Source: Clostridium thailandense (GTDB taxonomy: Bacteria > Bacillota > Clostridia > Clostridiales > Clostridiaceae). Taken from it: a DNA stretch of 64,000 nt. The DNA lies in contig NZ_JAEEGC010000053.1 of NCBI RefSeq assembly GCF_019207025.1, forward strand, positions 1-64,000. Reading direction: 5' to 3'. A program made the position numbers and the translations under genes. The notes beneath the pieces were generated by a model that was given only the letters and a program-made list of their open reading frames with translations, was not told the DNA's origin and made no database searches. This document shows, piece after piece, positions 21,234 to 29,570 of the stretch (position 1 is its first letter; the number at the start of each line of letters is the position of its first letter).

Positions 21234-21986
21234 TTAACCTTTATTTTTTACTGCAATAATTTGAATACGCCTATAATCAGCTATCCATTGATTCTCTTTC
21301 CATATACTATTTTTGCAAAATTTTTCTGTTTCACATAAGATTTGTTCCATTTCTTCATATGGAATATTTGATAAATAGCTTGCAAAAAATTGACAAATCC
21401 AATTACGTAATCCTTTTTCACCATCAGCAAGTGGCGTTGGTCTATCATATTCAATTATATGTTCTATTTCAAAACCAGCTTTTTCTAGTAATAATTTATA
21501 TTCCTCTTTTGAAGGAAGAAAAAATTCTGAATAATATGAATATCCATTTTGCTTTAGTGCTTTTTCAAATCCAGTTTGAATTTGATACACGTTATTTTTT
21601 GCTCCAAATTCACAAATCAATTTTCCATTATCTTTTAATGAATTATAAATAGAATACAATAATTTTTCTTGATTTGGTATCCAATGAAAAACAGCATTAG
21701 AAAAAACAGTATCAAAATAATTTTTAAAATCTAAATTTGTTGCATCTGCCACTTGAAAGTTTAAGTTTGGGTAATTTAATTTTGCCTTTTTAATCATATC
21801 TGCTGATGAATCTATTCCAATAACAGTTGCCCCGTTTTTTACCAACTCATTTGTTAGTCTCCCAGTACCACAACCTAAATCCAAAATTTTTTGGTTTTTT
21901 TCGACATTTACAAACTCAATCAGGGATTTGCCATACTCCGCTACAAAAGAATGTTTATTATCATATAAATCACTATTCCATTTCAT
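21234..21986 (-). CDS. class I SAM-dependent methyltransferase
   Basis: A 250-residue methyltransferase related to trans-aconitate methyltransferase. Motif I is ILDLGCGTGRLTNELVKNGATVIGID (about residues 34-60); motif II/IV region is FDTVFSNAVFHWIPNQEKLL, where FHW is typical of this group. The start MKWNSDLYDNKHSFVAEYGKSL matches the family N-terminus. It stands alone between remnants, with its own ribosome site. The substrate is not evident; small carboxylic acids are one possibility. Confidence 0.85.
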   Translation of the reverse strand: MKWNSDLYDNKHSFVAEYGKSLIEFVNVEKNQKILDLGCGTGRLTNELVKNGATVIGIDSSADMIKKAKLNYPNLNFQVADATNLDFKNYFDTVFSNAVFHWIPNQEKLLYSIYNSLKDNGKLICEFGAKNNVYQIQTGFEKALKQNGYSYYSEFFLPSKEEYKLLLEKAGFEIEHIIEYDRPTPLADGEKGLRNWICQFFASYLSNIPYEEMEQILCETEKFCKNSIWKENQWIADYRRIQIIAVKNKG

Positions 21987-22118
21987 AATTTGTTACCTCC
22001 ATAAATTTATTTATTATATTATTACATAAAACTTTAATGAAGAATGTAAACTATGATACAATTAAATTTTTATACTTAACATTTGTAACTGTTCAGGCAT
22101 TAACATTAATTTATTTTT

Positions 22119-22218
22119 TAATAAATGATGCTAGTTTGTCATATAACATAGCATCCATTTTGTTTACGACCTCCTGGCTTCTAGGTGGTGCCCATTTAGT
22201 ATAGTAGAATTCAAGTCC
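22119..22218 (-). pseudogene. C-terminal remnant of a flavodoxin-family protein
   Basis: An open minus-strand stretch ends WAPPRSQEVVNKMDAMLYDKLASFIKK-stop and starts just after EFYYTK with no initiation codon. The ending resembles flavodoxin/NADPH-dependent FMN reductase family proteins. It lies next to the EFR1 flavodoxin-ferredoxin gene and is probably the tail of a deleted redox gene. Family assignment is weak. Confidence 0.4.
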
Positions 22219-22234
22219 GGCGTGCTAGTGGATG

Positions 22235-23014
22235 TTAAATGTTCTTATTGCCTTCTATTAATTCTTTCACACTAATACTAGGATTAGTATAACGTCCTCT
22301 GTTTTGTGTCTTATTCTTATAGTTAATAGCTTCTTTCGGGCACCACTGCACACATGCCATGCATTGTTCGCAATTGTGATGGAAACTTGGCTTATTATTT
22401 TGCATTTTAATATTGCTAACCGGACAAACTTTCTCACAAATTCCGCATCCAATACAATCATCGGAAACATTAAAGCCTTTGTCTTTTCTGGCATATATTA
22501 CTTTTTGTCCAAAAGCCGTTGATAAATTCAGAGCCTCATTTACTTTGCCTGCTGGTTGCTGTGTTTTTGAAACTATCTTTCGTACCAAAGCAGGTATCTG
22601 ATCAGTAGCAGTCTGATATTTCTCCGGGTTTCTCTCGTTCATTTTATACATCGCAACATAATTTCCAACCATAATAATTTTCTCTGCAAAATTAAGTGTC
22701 ACACCTTTTTGGGCTAAAATTTTGGCAGGGACAGTTAACGCAACACCACTAATATTTCCACAGCCAGTCACAGCAAAAAAATATGCGTTTTTACTTTTTT
22801 CAAGCGACATTTCTCTTATAAATTGTGTTACTCTCCGAGGCAAATTAAAGGCATATGTCGGATAAACAAAACCTATATAATCATATACCATAGTACTGTC
22901 ATGTCTTCCTTTCCCCATTGATATTAGCTCGCAATTTGGCAATGCCTCAGCAATTTGTTTAGCTACCTGTAAGTTATTTCCTGTTCCTGTAAAATAATAG
23001 ACTACACTTTTCAA
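22235..23014 (-). CDS. EFR1-type flavodoxin/ferredoxin fusion protein
   Basis: A 259-residue redox protein. The N-terminal flavodoxin-like domain carries the FMN phosphate loop YYFTGTGNNLQVAKQIAEAL and GFVYPTYAFNLPRRV. The C-terminal domain has two [4Fe-4S] motifs, CIGCGICEKVCPVSNIKM and CEQCMACVQWCPKEAI. Such proteins move electrons in anaerobes. The start is TTG at 23014, nine bases after GGAGG. The Rrf2 regulator gene just upstream on the same strand may control it. The electron partner is unknown. Confidence 0.88.
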   Translation of the reverse strand: MKSVVYYFTGTGNNLQVAKQIAEALPNCELISMGKGRHDSTMVYDYIGFVYPTYAFNLPRRVTQFIREMSLEKSKNAYFFAVTGCGNISGVALTVPAKILAQKGVTLNFAEKIIMVGNYVAMYKMNERNPEKYQTATDQIPALVRKIVSKTQQPAGKVNEALNLSTAFGQKVIYARKDKGFNVSDDCIGCGICEKVCPVSNIKMQNNKPSFHHNCEQCMACVQWCPKEAINYKNKTQNRGRYTNPSISVKELIEGNKNI

Positions 23015-23130
23015 TTTAATCTACCTCCTATAATATTAATTATATAAACTAAATATCTTTTTTATATAGTTATGTGTAAAATTTTAACTGACAGCCGCTG
23101 CCAGTTATTATTCAAGCTAATACAATCACT

Positions 23131-23550
23131 TTATAGTGATTTAGCTATATCAGTTAAAGTTGTTTTTTTAAGAGATTCTTTCATTGCGTTTTCGGCATCC
23201 TCCATATAACCTGCTATAAGAGACTTTAAATTATCAATTCTTGAATCTTCAATTAGAAAATCAATATCCATTTTAAATAAAGAACCATGTTCAACCGATA
23301 AAAATATGTCCAACAAAGTTATTTCGGCAATTGGTTTTGCCAAAAGTACTCCGCCCTTTGCCCCTTCTTTTGTTGCAGTAAGTCCAGCCGCATTCAGACT
23401 TCTCAAAATTCTAACTACTGTCGGCGCTGGTATTTTAAGAAATTCAGAAATTGTATTTGCTGATACAAACTCAAATCCATATTCATCCATTTTTTGATTT
23501 ATCAAGAGACAAATCGTAATTGCACGCGAAAACTCTGTAGAATATGCCAC
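23131..23550 (-). CDS. Rrf2-family transcriptional regulator
   Basis: A 139-residue winged-helix protein: AYSTEFSRAITICLLINQK at the start, FVSANTISEFLKIPAPTVVRILRSLNAAGLTATKEGAKGGVLLAKPIAEITLLDIFLSVE in the DNA-binding and wing region. The iron-sulfur cysteines of IscR/NsrR-type members are not present, so it probably senses something other than an Fe-S signal. It precedes the EFR1 gene by about 115 bases and could regulate it and itself. Confidence 0.88.
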   Translation of the reverse strand: MAYSTEFSRAITICLLINQKMDEYGFEFVSANTISEFLKIPAPTVVRILRSLNAAGLTATKEGAKGGVLLAKPIAEITLLDIFLSVEHGSLFKMDIDFLIEDSRIDNLKSLIAGYMEDAENAMKESLKKTTLTDIAKSL

Positions 23551-23630
23551 TATACTTACCTCCTTATGTATTAACTATATAAACTATACACTTATTTTAT
23601 ATAGTTGTCAATTTGAATCACCGTGAAATG

Positions 23631-23735
23631 TCATGACTGTTGATTTGATGCTGAAGGTGCATATGTTCCGTCTTCCAAAATAGCTTCAAGTTCAGTATCC
23701 TTGATTTGCTCTGGCTTAATTCGTAAGTTCAAACA
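23631..23735 (-). pseudogene. N-terminal remnant of a nitroreductase
   Basis: Minus-strand codons read LRIKPEQIKDTELEAILEDGTYAPSASNQQS and then stop. This is the characteristic N-terminal FMN-binding region of the nitroreductase family (R-x-KPEQ...AGTYAPSxxNQQ), with the remaining 130 or so residues gone. The fragment overlaps the end of the monooxygenase remnant beside it, in another frame. Confidence 0.65.
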
Positions 23736-23829
23736 GAGCGTCTCCTTTTCCGGCCTTCGCGCGCATCTTCAGTACTGTACCTGGCTGGTTTGGGCTAATC
23801 ATCATATTTCCTTTTTCTGTTGCAGTCAT
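23716..23829 (-). pseudogene. truncated antibiotic-biosynthesis-monooxygenase (ABM) domain gene
   Basis: A 37-residue frame with a good GGAGG ribosome site begins MTATEKGNMMISPNQPG and continues TVLKMRAKAGKGDALFEL, the first strand and helix of small ABM-type quinol monooxygenases, and then stops. The deletion joined it to the nitroreductase remnant. Confidence 0.55.
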
Positions 23830-23865
23830 ATTATACCTCCAATATTTATTTTTATTTGACTAAAA

Positions 23866-24025
23866 TCATTTACGACGCTGCTTTTTATAATGTTGTTCCA
23901 TCATTTCAATCATCTTGGGAGGTACTTCGCCGTTCGGCCCCATAGCATTTCGGAAAGCATCCCATAAGTCATCAAGTCCAGAGTTTTCACCCAACTGTTT
24001 TTCAAGCTCTGCTATAATTTTGGAT
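23866..24025 (-). pseudogene. C-terminal remnant of an unidentified protein
   Basis: The minus strand is open for about 50 codons ending LWDAFRNAMGPNGEVPPKMI and EMMEQHYKKQRRK-stop, with no start. The richer G+C and clean coding pattern show a recently deleted gene. I do not recognise the family. Confidence 0.45.
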
Positions 24026-24281
24026 TAACTTTTTTCTCAAATAATTCTAAAGGCTTTGAGTTGCTTCCTTCAAATATTACACTATTAGAGAAGCCTAAAA
24101 TAAAATAACTATAATTAGAATTTATTTACCATGTAATTCACATAATTTCACATAAATTTCCCATAGGTTTCTTACAAACTTGTTATACATCTATGATATA
24201 GTAAGTGTATTATAAAAATACCGATTAAGTAAATATGAGGTAATTAATCATCTAAATTGAAATTTAATAGGAGAGATGAAA

Positions 24282-25319
24282 ATGTTGAAAAGTAAAAAAT
24301 TTATTTTAAGTCTTTTAGGTGCAATAACTACTTTAGGTATGGCAACTTTAAATGTTAATGCCCAAGCGTTAACTAACAGAGTATTTGGACAGGATAGAAT
24401 TAAAACTTCTGTGTCGGTTGCCAATTCAGGGTGGACTAAATCTGACTATGCTATAATAGCAAATGCTTGGGATTTTCCTGATGCAGTATGTTCAGCACCG
24501 CTAGCATACAAGTATAGCGCACCTATTCTATTAACTAATAAAGAAGGACTAACAGATGAAACTAGTTCTGAACTTAGTAATTTGCAGGTGAAGCATGTAT
24601 TTATAGTAGGTGGGAGTGGAGTTGTTTCACATAATGTGGAAGCTCAGATAGAGGCAAAAGGAATAGATGTACAAAGACTATATGGACAAGATAGATTTCA
24701 AACTTCAATTGCAGTAGCAAACCAAGTAGGTACATCAGGTTCTATAGTAATTACAAACGGCTATAATCCATATGAAGCTTTATCTATATCTCCTATAGCT
24801 GCTAAAAAAGGAATGCCAATTATTTTAACAGATAGAAAAGAAGCTCCAGATACTGTAGTAAATTATATAAAACAGAATAACATTACACAGACTTATGTTT
24901 TAGGAAAAGCGGATGGTATTACTGATGATGACGGAGTAGCTGATAATTCTATTTTCCCTAATCCTATTAGAATAACAGGGGCTAATCCATATGAAAGAAA
25001 CATAAATATAATAAAAATGTTTAGCAATGATTTAGATTTTTCAAAAGTATACTTGGCATCAGGAAAAGCCTTTGCTGACGCATTATCAGGTTCAGCTTTA
25101 GCTGCGACTACCTCCTCACCAGTTATATTCGTGGACAGTAATATGCCACAAGTAACAAAAGATTTTATAACATCTGAAGCCAATTCCGTAAATAACATAT
25201 GTGTTTTAGGCGGAACAGGTGCTATATCAGATGCAACAGTTCAGAAAGTTGAAACATTGCTATCCACCCCTGGTGGAAACTCAAATACCACAACTTCTTC
25301 AGCAATATCAACACAATAA
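24282..25319 (+). CDS. secreted protein with three cell-wall-binding repeats
   Basis: About 345 residues: a signal peptide (SKKFILSLLGAITTLGMATLNVNAQA) followed by three cell-wall-binding type-2 repeats, starting RVFGQDRIKTSVSVAN, RLYGQDRFQTSIAVAN and ITGANPYERNINIIK. Each contains the A..FPDAVCSAPLA and VFIVGGSGVVS-type strands. This module anchors proteins to clostridial cell walls. No further enzymatic domain is present, so it may be a structural surface protein. The start at 24282 is eight bases from AGGAG, better than ATG 24276. A strong terminator follows. Confidence 0.88.
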   Translation: MLKSKKFILSLLGAITTLGMATLNVNAQALTNRVFGQDRIKTSVSVANSGWTKSDYAIIANAWDFPDAVCSAPLAYKYSAPILLTNKEGLTDETSSELSNLQVKHVFIVGGSGVVSHNVEAQIEAKGIDVQRLYGQDRFQTSIAVANQVGTSGSIVITNGYNPYEALSISPIAAKKGMPIILTDRKEAPDTVVNYIKQNNITQTYVLGKADGITDDDGVADNSIFPNPIRITGANPYERNINIIKMFSNDLDFSKVYLASGKAFADALSGSALAATTSSPVIFVDSNMPQVTKDFITSEANSVNNICVLGGTGAISDATVQKVETLLSTPGGNSNTTTSSAISTQ

Positions 25320-25336
25320 ATTTAATAGTTAAATGA

Positions 25337-25377
25337 ATACCGTCTAAAACCTTAGTAAGTTAGACGGTATTTTTATT
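25337..25377 (+). terminator. rho-independent terminator after cell-wall-binding protein
   Basis: ATACCGTCTAA (25337-25347) and TTAGACGGTAT (25360-25370) form an 11-bp perfect stem with a 12-base loop, followed by TTTTATT. Confidence 0.93.
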
Positions 25378-25506
25378 AAGATTACTTTTTAATACATAAC
25401 AATTTTTCATATGAGCACATATAAGAAATGTGAGGAGATTAATGCTCCATTCTTAAATACTTGTATATTCACTACATATGCTTTGTTAAGGAAAGGGTGA
25501 TTTATA

Positions 25507-25728
25507 ATGAAGAATGTTGGTAAAATTTCTAGGGTATGTAAAGTAAAGTTAAGGCTTCATAAAAAGTTGACCATGAGAGGTCTATACTATAGGACATTAG
25601 TAAGTAAAATTTACAGTACTAAAAATAAAAAAGGTATAAAGCAAAATATTGGCATTGAACAAGAACATAGCATATGGGAAAGTAAACAGAAAACTTCTAG
25701 CGGAGGAATTTTAGATGATTCCTTATAG
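25507..25728 (+). CDS. small basic protein preceding dltB-like gene
   Basis: A 73-residue Lys/Arg-rich frame starting MKNVGKISRVCKVKLRLHKK, with AAGGAAAGGGTGA before the ATG and a 14-base overlap into the MBOAT gene. The overlap suggests translational coupling. It has no membrane segment and so is not a DltX homologue. No family is recognised. It may be a leader peptide gene. Confidence 0.4.
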   Translation: MKNVGKISRVCKVKLRLHKKLTMRGLYYRTLVSKIYSTKNKKGIKQNIGIEQEHSIWESKQKTSSGGILDDSL

Positions 25729-26860
25729 TGATTCTTATTTTTTCTACATTCTTTTACTACTTCTTTTACCTGCAATTATTTTAGGTATGATAGGTAAAAA
25801 AATCAAATGGTATGGAATATTTGTAAATTTTATAGTTTTATTTTTGATATTTGGTAACTCCATGCAGGAAGCCGGGTATTTGACATTTTTTTATTTAGCT
25901 GAGCTTTTGCTGATTAAAGTCTATTATTTAATAAGAAAGAAATTTGATTACAAGTGGATATTATGGATTATAGTTATTCTCTCATTAGTTCCACTTTTAT
26001 ATACCAAGTTTGGAAAGATGATACACTTTAGATCTATGGGGTTTTTAGGAATATCATATTTAACTTTTAAGGCAGTACAGATGATTATAGAAATATATGA
26101 TGGACTAATAGATAATGTGAACATTGTAGACTTCTCTTATTTTATACTATTCTTTCCAACTATAAGCTCAGGCCCTATTGATCGATCAAGAAGGTTTATA
26201 GAGGAGATCAATAAACCATTAAATAGGAAAGAATATATAGAAAACTTAGGAGAAGGATTGTGGAAGATATTTGAGGGTCTAGGGTATAAATTTTTAATTG
26301 CTTATTATATTAATAGTCATTGGCTTAGCAAAATACCATTAAAGCATCATACCCTTAAACTAGGTCTAAAATACATGTATGCTTATAGCTTTTATCTTTT
26401 CTTTGATTTTGCAGGATATAGCCTTATAGCTATAGGAGTTAGTTATATCTTAGGTGTAAAAACACCAGAAAATTTCAATATGCCTTTTATAAGTAAGGAT
26501 ATAAAAGAATTCTGGAATAGATGGCATATGTCTTTATCCTTTTGGTTCAGAGATTTTATATATACAAGATTTGTTATGACTAGTCTAAAAAACAAATGGT
26601 TTAAAAGCAAATATACTGCTTCATATATAGGATATATGATTACTATGGTCATGATGGGACTTTGGCACGGTACACAAAGCTTCTACATAGTATATGGGTT
26701 ATATCATGGAGGTTTAATAATACTCACTGATTATTTCCAGAGACAAAGGTTTTATAAAAGAATTAAGAACAATTTATATTGGAAGATCGCATCAATTGTC
26801 GTTACGTTTAATTTGACATGTTTTGGTTTTTTAATATTCTCAGGATATTTATTTAAATAG
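25715..26860 (+). CDS. DltB-like MBOAT membrane O-acyltransferase
   Basis: A 381-residue polytopic membrane protein of the MBOAT family. The conserved block FNMPFISKDIKEFWNRWHMSLS is followed by RDFIYTRFV, and the catalytic histidine His318 is in GLWHGTQSFYIVYGLYHGG with His331 just after. In the dlt pathway DltB moves D-alanine across the membrane for attachment to teichoic acid. Here dltA and dltC are not in the window, so acyl donor and acceptor are open. The DltD-like gene follows after 59 bases. Confidence 0.85.
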   Translation: MIPYSDSYFFYILLLLLLPAIILGMIGKKIKWYGIFVNFIVLFLIFGNSMQEAGYLTFFYLAELLLIKVYYLIRKKFDYKWILWIIVILSLVPLLYTKFGKMIHFRSMGFLGISYLTFKAVQMIIEIYDGLIDNVNIVDFSYFILFFPTISSGPIDRSRRFIEEINKPLNRKEYIENLGEGLWKIFEGLGYKFLIAYYINSHWLSKIPLKHHTLKLGLKYMYAYSFYLFFDFAGYSLIAIGVSYILGVKTPENFNMPFISKDIKEFWNRWHMSLSFWFRDFIYTRFVMTSLKNKWFKSKYTASYIGYMITMVMMGLWHGTQSFYIVYGLYHGGLIILTDYFQRQRFYKRIKNNLYWKIASIVVTFNLTCFGFLIFSGYLFK

Positions 26861-26919
26861 AGAAGATAGAAACACCTAATAAACTATATCAACGCTAGGA
26901 AACAGAGGTAGTATAAAAT

Positions 26920-28104
26920 ATGAAAAAACTCATAGCTTTTCTTTTTTCAATACTGTTTTGTTTTTTATTTATATTTGGAATGAAAGAATATTATGCTAAT
27001 AAAATACATGATGAATATTATGATAAGGCAGCAGAAATGTTAACAGATAACAAATTTAAGAGTCTTATATTACAAAAAGAAGGAGTTAAAAGCGGGGATA
27101 ATCTTTTGATGTTTGGTTCCTCTGAGTTTGAAGTTAGCAGAGACTATGCTACACATCCTTATAATTTCTTTAATAATAAGAAAGCTGGGTTTCAGGTGGA
27201 CCTAATTGGAAGAGCTGGATATCAGTCTTTAGTCCATGCAGTAGACTTTGGGGCATTGGGTAAGGAATTGAAAAATCAAAAGGTGGTATTTGTGTTATCA
27301 CCCCAATGGTTTACTAAGGGTGGTATATCTGAAAATACCTTCGAAGCTAATTCTTCTGAATATCAAGTGTACGGTTTTTTATTAAATCCTAGTATAGATA
27401 GAAAGCTAAAGATTACTTTAGCTAAGAGAATACTTCAAATCAGTAAAAAAAAGTCTAACAAAGATTTTCAGATTATGAGAAACTACTGTGAGCTATACTC
27501 TAATGATGACTTATACAATAGAGCGTTGCAATATAGTATGACTCCCTACTATTGGATAAGATATGAACTTTTATCAATAAAAGATGAAATAAATAGTGAT
27601 AAACTCTTAAAGTCAAATAAAAAAATGTCTAAATACGAAAAAGAAATACCTAAGAATATTAATTGGAACTCTGAACTAAAAAACGCAGTAGATAATGCTA
27701 AAAAGAGAAGCCATAATAAATTTGGTATGGATGATAGTTCTTATAAAAATATGACAAAGAAAGGGTTAAAAAATGGGTCTATGAAGAACTCCTCTTATAA
27801 GGTATCACCTGAATATGATGATTTTAAGCTACTTCTAGATGTTTGCAAGGAAGAGGGTATAAGACCTTTAATTTTAAATATACCTGTGAATGGAAAATGG
27901 TATGACTATTGTGGTTTTAATAAGGCGGATAGGAAAGCTTATTATAATAAAATAAATAAAATTGTTAAGTCATATGGTTTTCAAGTAGCCGATTTTTCAA
28001 ATCATGAATATGATGATTATTTTTTAAAGGATGGCTCACATTTAGGCTGGAAAGGGTGGATTTATGTTAATAAAGCAATTGATCAATATTATCACGAAAA
28101 TTAA
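26920..28104 (+). CDS. DltD-like SGNH acyl-transfer protein
   Basis: A 394-residue protein with one N-terminal membrane anchor (IAFLFSILFCFLFIFGMK) and an extracellular SGNH-type domain. The nucleophile block is LLMFGSSEFEVSRDY (about residues 64-78), and the Asp-His pair is in KDGSHLGWKGW near the C-terminus. In dlt operons DltD acts with DltB to transfer D-alanine onto lipoteichoic acid. With the MBOAT partner it forms an acylation pair, possibly acting on a wall polymer or on the neighbouring cell-wall protein. Confidence 0.85.
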   Translation: MKKLIAFLFSILFCFLFIFGMKEYYANKIHDEYYDKAAEMLTDNKFKSLILQKEGVKSGDNLLMFGSSEFEVSRDYATHPYNFFNNKKAGFQVDLIGRAGYQSLVHAVDFGALGKELKNQKVVFVLSPQWFTKGGISENTFEANSSEYQVYGFLLNPSIDRKLKITLAKRILQISKKKSNKDFQIMRNYCELYSNDDLYNRALQYSMTPYYWIRYELLSIKDEINSDKLLKSNKKMSKYEKEIPKNINWNSELKNAVDNAKKRSHNKFGMDDSSYKNMTKKGLKNGSMKNSSYKVSPEYDDFKLLLDVCKEEGIRPLILNIPVNGKWYDYCGFNKADRKAYYNKINKIVKSYGFQVADFSNHEYDDYFLKDGSHLGWKGWIYVNKAIDQYYHEN

Positions 28105-28269
28105 AAATAATATAGTTTATATGATTGTGTTTTATTCATCAATAATGATTGCATTAATATTTATTTTTATCTATCTTACTGTTACTAAAGTTAACTTTAT
28201 ATATAATGAATTTTAGTGGAATTTAATAGTTACAAAACCCATTTCATTTAATATTCTATGAAGTTTCAT

Positions 28270-28318
28270 ATAACACCATATCTCATATAGCTTACAGAGT
28301 TTCTTTGGTGTTATTTTA
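28270..28318 (+). terminator. terminator after dltD-like gene
   Basis: ATAACACCA (28270-28278) and TGGTGTTAT (28306-28314) pair, followed by TTTA. The loop is long (27 bases). Confidence 0.55.
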
Positions 28319-28351
28319 TAAAGACCTTCACTTGGAAATCAATAGCAAAGA

Positions 28352-28387
28352 AAAAAGTGCTCCATCCTCACAAGATTAGCACTTTTT
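28352..28387. terminator. bidirectional terminator-like hairpin
   Basis: AAAAAGTGCT (28352-28361) and AGCACTTTTT (28378-28387) give a 10-bp stem with T-runs on both strands. It lies between the plus-strand dlt pair and the minus-strand remnants. Confidence 0.75.
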
Positions 28388-28416
28388 CCTTAAATATATT
28401 CTATCAGTCAATAAAA

Positions 28417-28440
28417 GTGTGGTGAATCTCACCACATTTT
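28417..28440 (-). terminator. terminator of the Rpn-type remnant
   Basis: TGTGGTGA-N3-TCACCACA forms an 8-bp stem; on the minus strand it is followed by CTTTTATT. Nearly the same hairpin follows the related remnant at 35085. Confidence 0.65.
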
Positions 28441-28576
28441 ACTGAACTTTTTCGTTTCCAATTTTCTTTATTAATTCCAAAATTTTATTTTCATCTAATT
28501 TTGTGTACTTCTTAATCTTTTCTAAAGGTTCACCTTCTTTTATCATCTCTGATGCTGTTTCTATTTTTTCTTCCAT
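28439..28576 (-). pseudogene. C-terminal remnant of an Rpn/PD-(D/E)XK family gene
   Basis: A 45-residue frame starting MEEKIETASEMIKEGEP and ending KKIGNEKVQ is almost identical to the last 45 residues of the decayed gene at 35085-35777, including the following terminator. The nuclease part is absent. Rpn-family genes (recombination-promoting nuclease/putative transposase) are abundant and often truncated in clostridia. Confidence 0.7.
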
Positions 28577-28589
28577 CTTTCCTTTTTAT

Positions 28590-29170
28590 AATTTATACAT
28601 GTACAGTAAATATTTCCTTGTTATTTTCAATAATAACTTCCTTTTTATATTCTTTATTTTCGTTAAAATTAAATACAAGTAAGAACCCTTCATTCATACC
28701 ATGAATATCCAAATAATCACTAAGCTGTACTACCCCTTTTTTATGATATTTTTCCCCTCTCCACACTTTAAGTTCAATTATATACTTAAAATTATTGTAA
28801 GTTATAACTATATCTAATCTCTTGCACTCTGTGAAAGCGATTCACACCAAATCATAGATTTTGGGTTCTCTGCTTTTCTTCTGAAATTTGAACTTCTTTA
28901 AAATCAAATCCCACACCATTAATTATAGGTTTAATAAAGGCAAGAAATAAAAGTCTTCCTTCCCTTTCTATAAATGCAGCATCTATATGGCTATATTGTT
29001 CTTTTATAAATTGCTGAAACTTAAGTAATATTTTTTCGATACACAGACCACCTTCATTAGTTATAAACTTGTCTTTAAAATTATATTTACTCATATCTTT
29101 GTAGGTTGTTCTTGATTTTGAAAGCATATAATTGTAAATTATTTCTTCAAATATTTTATTGCTTATTTCA
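28590..29170 (-). pseudogene. decayed AAA-ATPase-like/PDDEXK_9 nuclease gene, C-terminal part
   Basis: Two minus-strand pieces join into one C-terminal nuclease domain. The first reads IFEEIIYNYMLSKSRTTY to FDFKEVQISEEK; the second reads RLDIVITYNNFKYIIELKVW (the E-x-K nuclease core) to ENNKEIFTVHV-stop. Between them about 50 extra bases, containing the palindromes CCAAAATCTATGATTTGG and TGTGAATCGCTTTCACA, break the frame. The N-terminal ATPase region is missing. A related, shorter remnant lies at 21084-21160. Confidence 0.7.
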
Positions 29171-29497
29171 ATTCCACTAATTCCTTTTCAAAAACCAAAT
29201 CTCCTATACCTTCAAAACTTATTTTTATTGGTAAGTATTCTTGGCTTTGTTTTAATTTATTGTTTCTCTTTCCATAAATCTATAGTTACTTTAATTTCAC
29301 CACACTTACAACAACATGTAACTCTCCCATCCCTTAAAAATAAAGCTTCCACACTAATTAAATATAATTATTACAAAAAAACAAAAATATATATTTCATA
29401 ATAAAAAAGTCAAATTTCTAAAAATAAAAATTACTACTCTACCTATTTTTTAAAAGTTGTAATCCTGTAACGTTTACAGTTTGTTAACATTTTTTAT
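29171..29497. other. gene-free A+T-rich stretch with coding debris
   Basis: The first 200 bases hold a frameshifted minus-strand remnant, with a cysteine-rich piece VTCCCKCGEIKVTIDLWKEK and, in another frame, EYLPIKISFEGIGDLVFEKE. This suggests a lost zinc-ribbon protein. The remainder is A/T-rich and holds only the promoter of the next gene. Confidence 0.4.
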
Positions 29498-29530
29498 CTT
29501 CCTGCTTTACTACCCTCTGTATATATATTA
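29498..29530 (+). promoter_or_regulatory. alternative-sigma promoter motif, copy 1
   Basis: CTTCCT-N13-CTGTATATATATTA, 40 bases before the ATG of the primase-helicase-like gene. The same two elements at the same spacing stand before the DUF1659 operon (33600-33632, minus). No TTGACA-like -35 fits the usual 17-base spacing, so a dedicated sigma factor is likely. Confidence 0.6.
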
Positions 29531-29570
29531 GTTGTAAGCTAAATTAAAGCTGCTTGGAGAGTGAATTACC

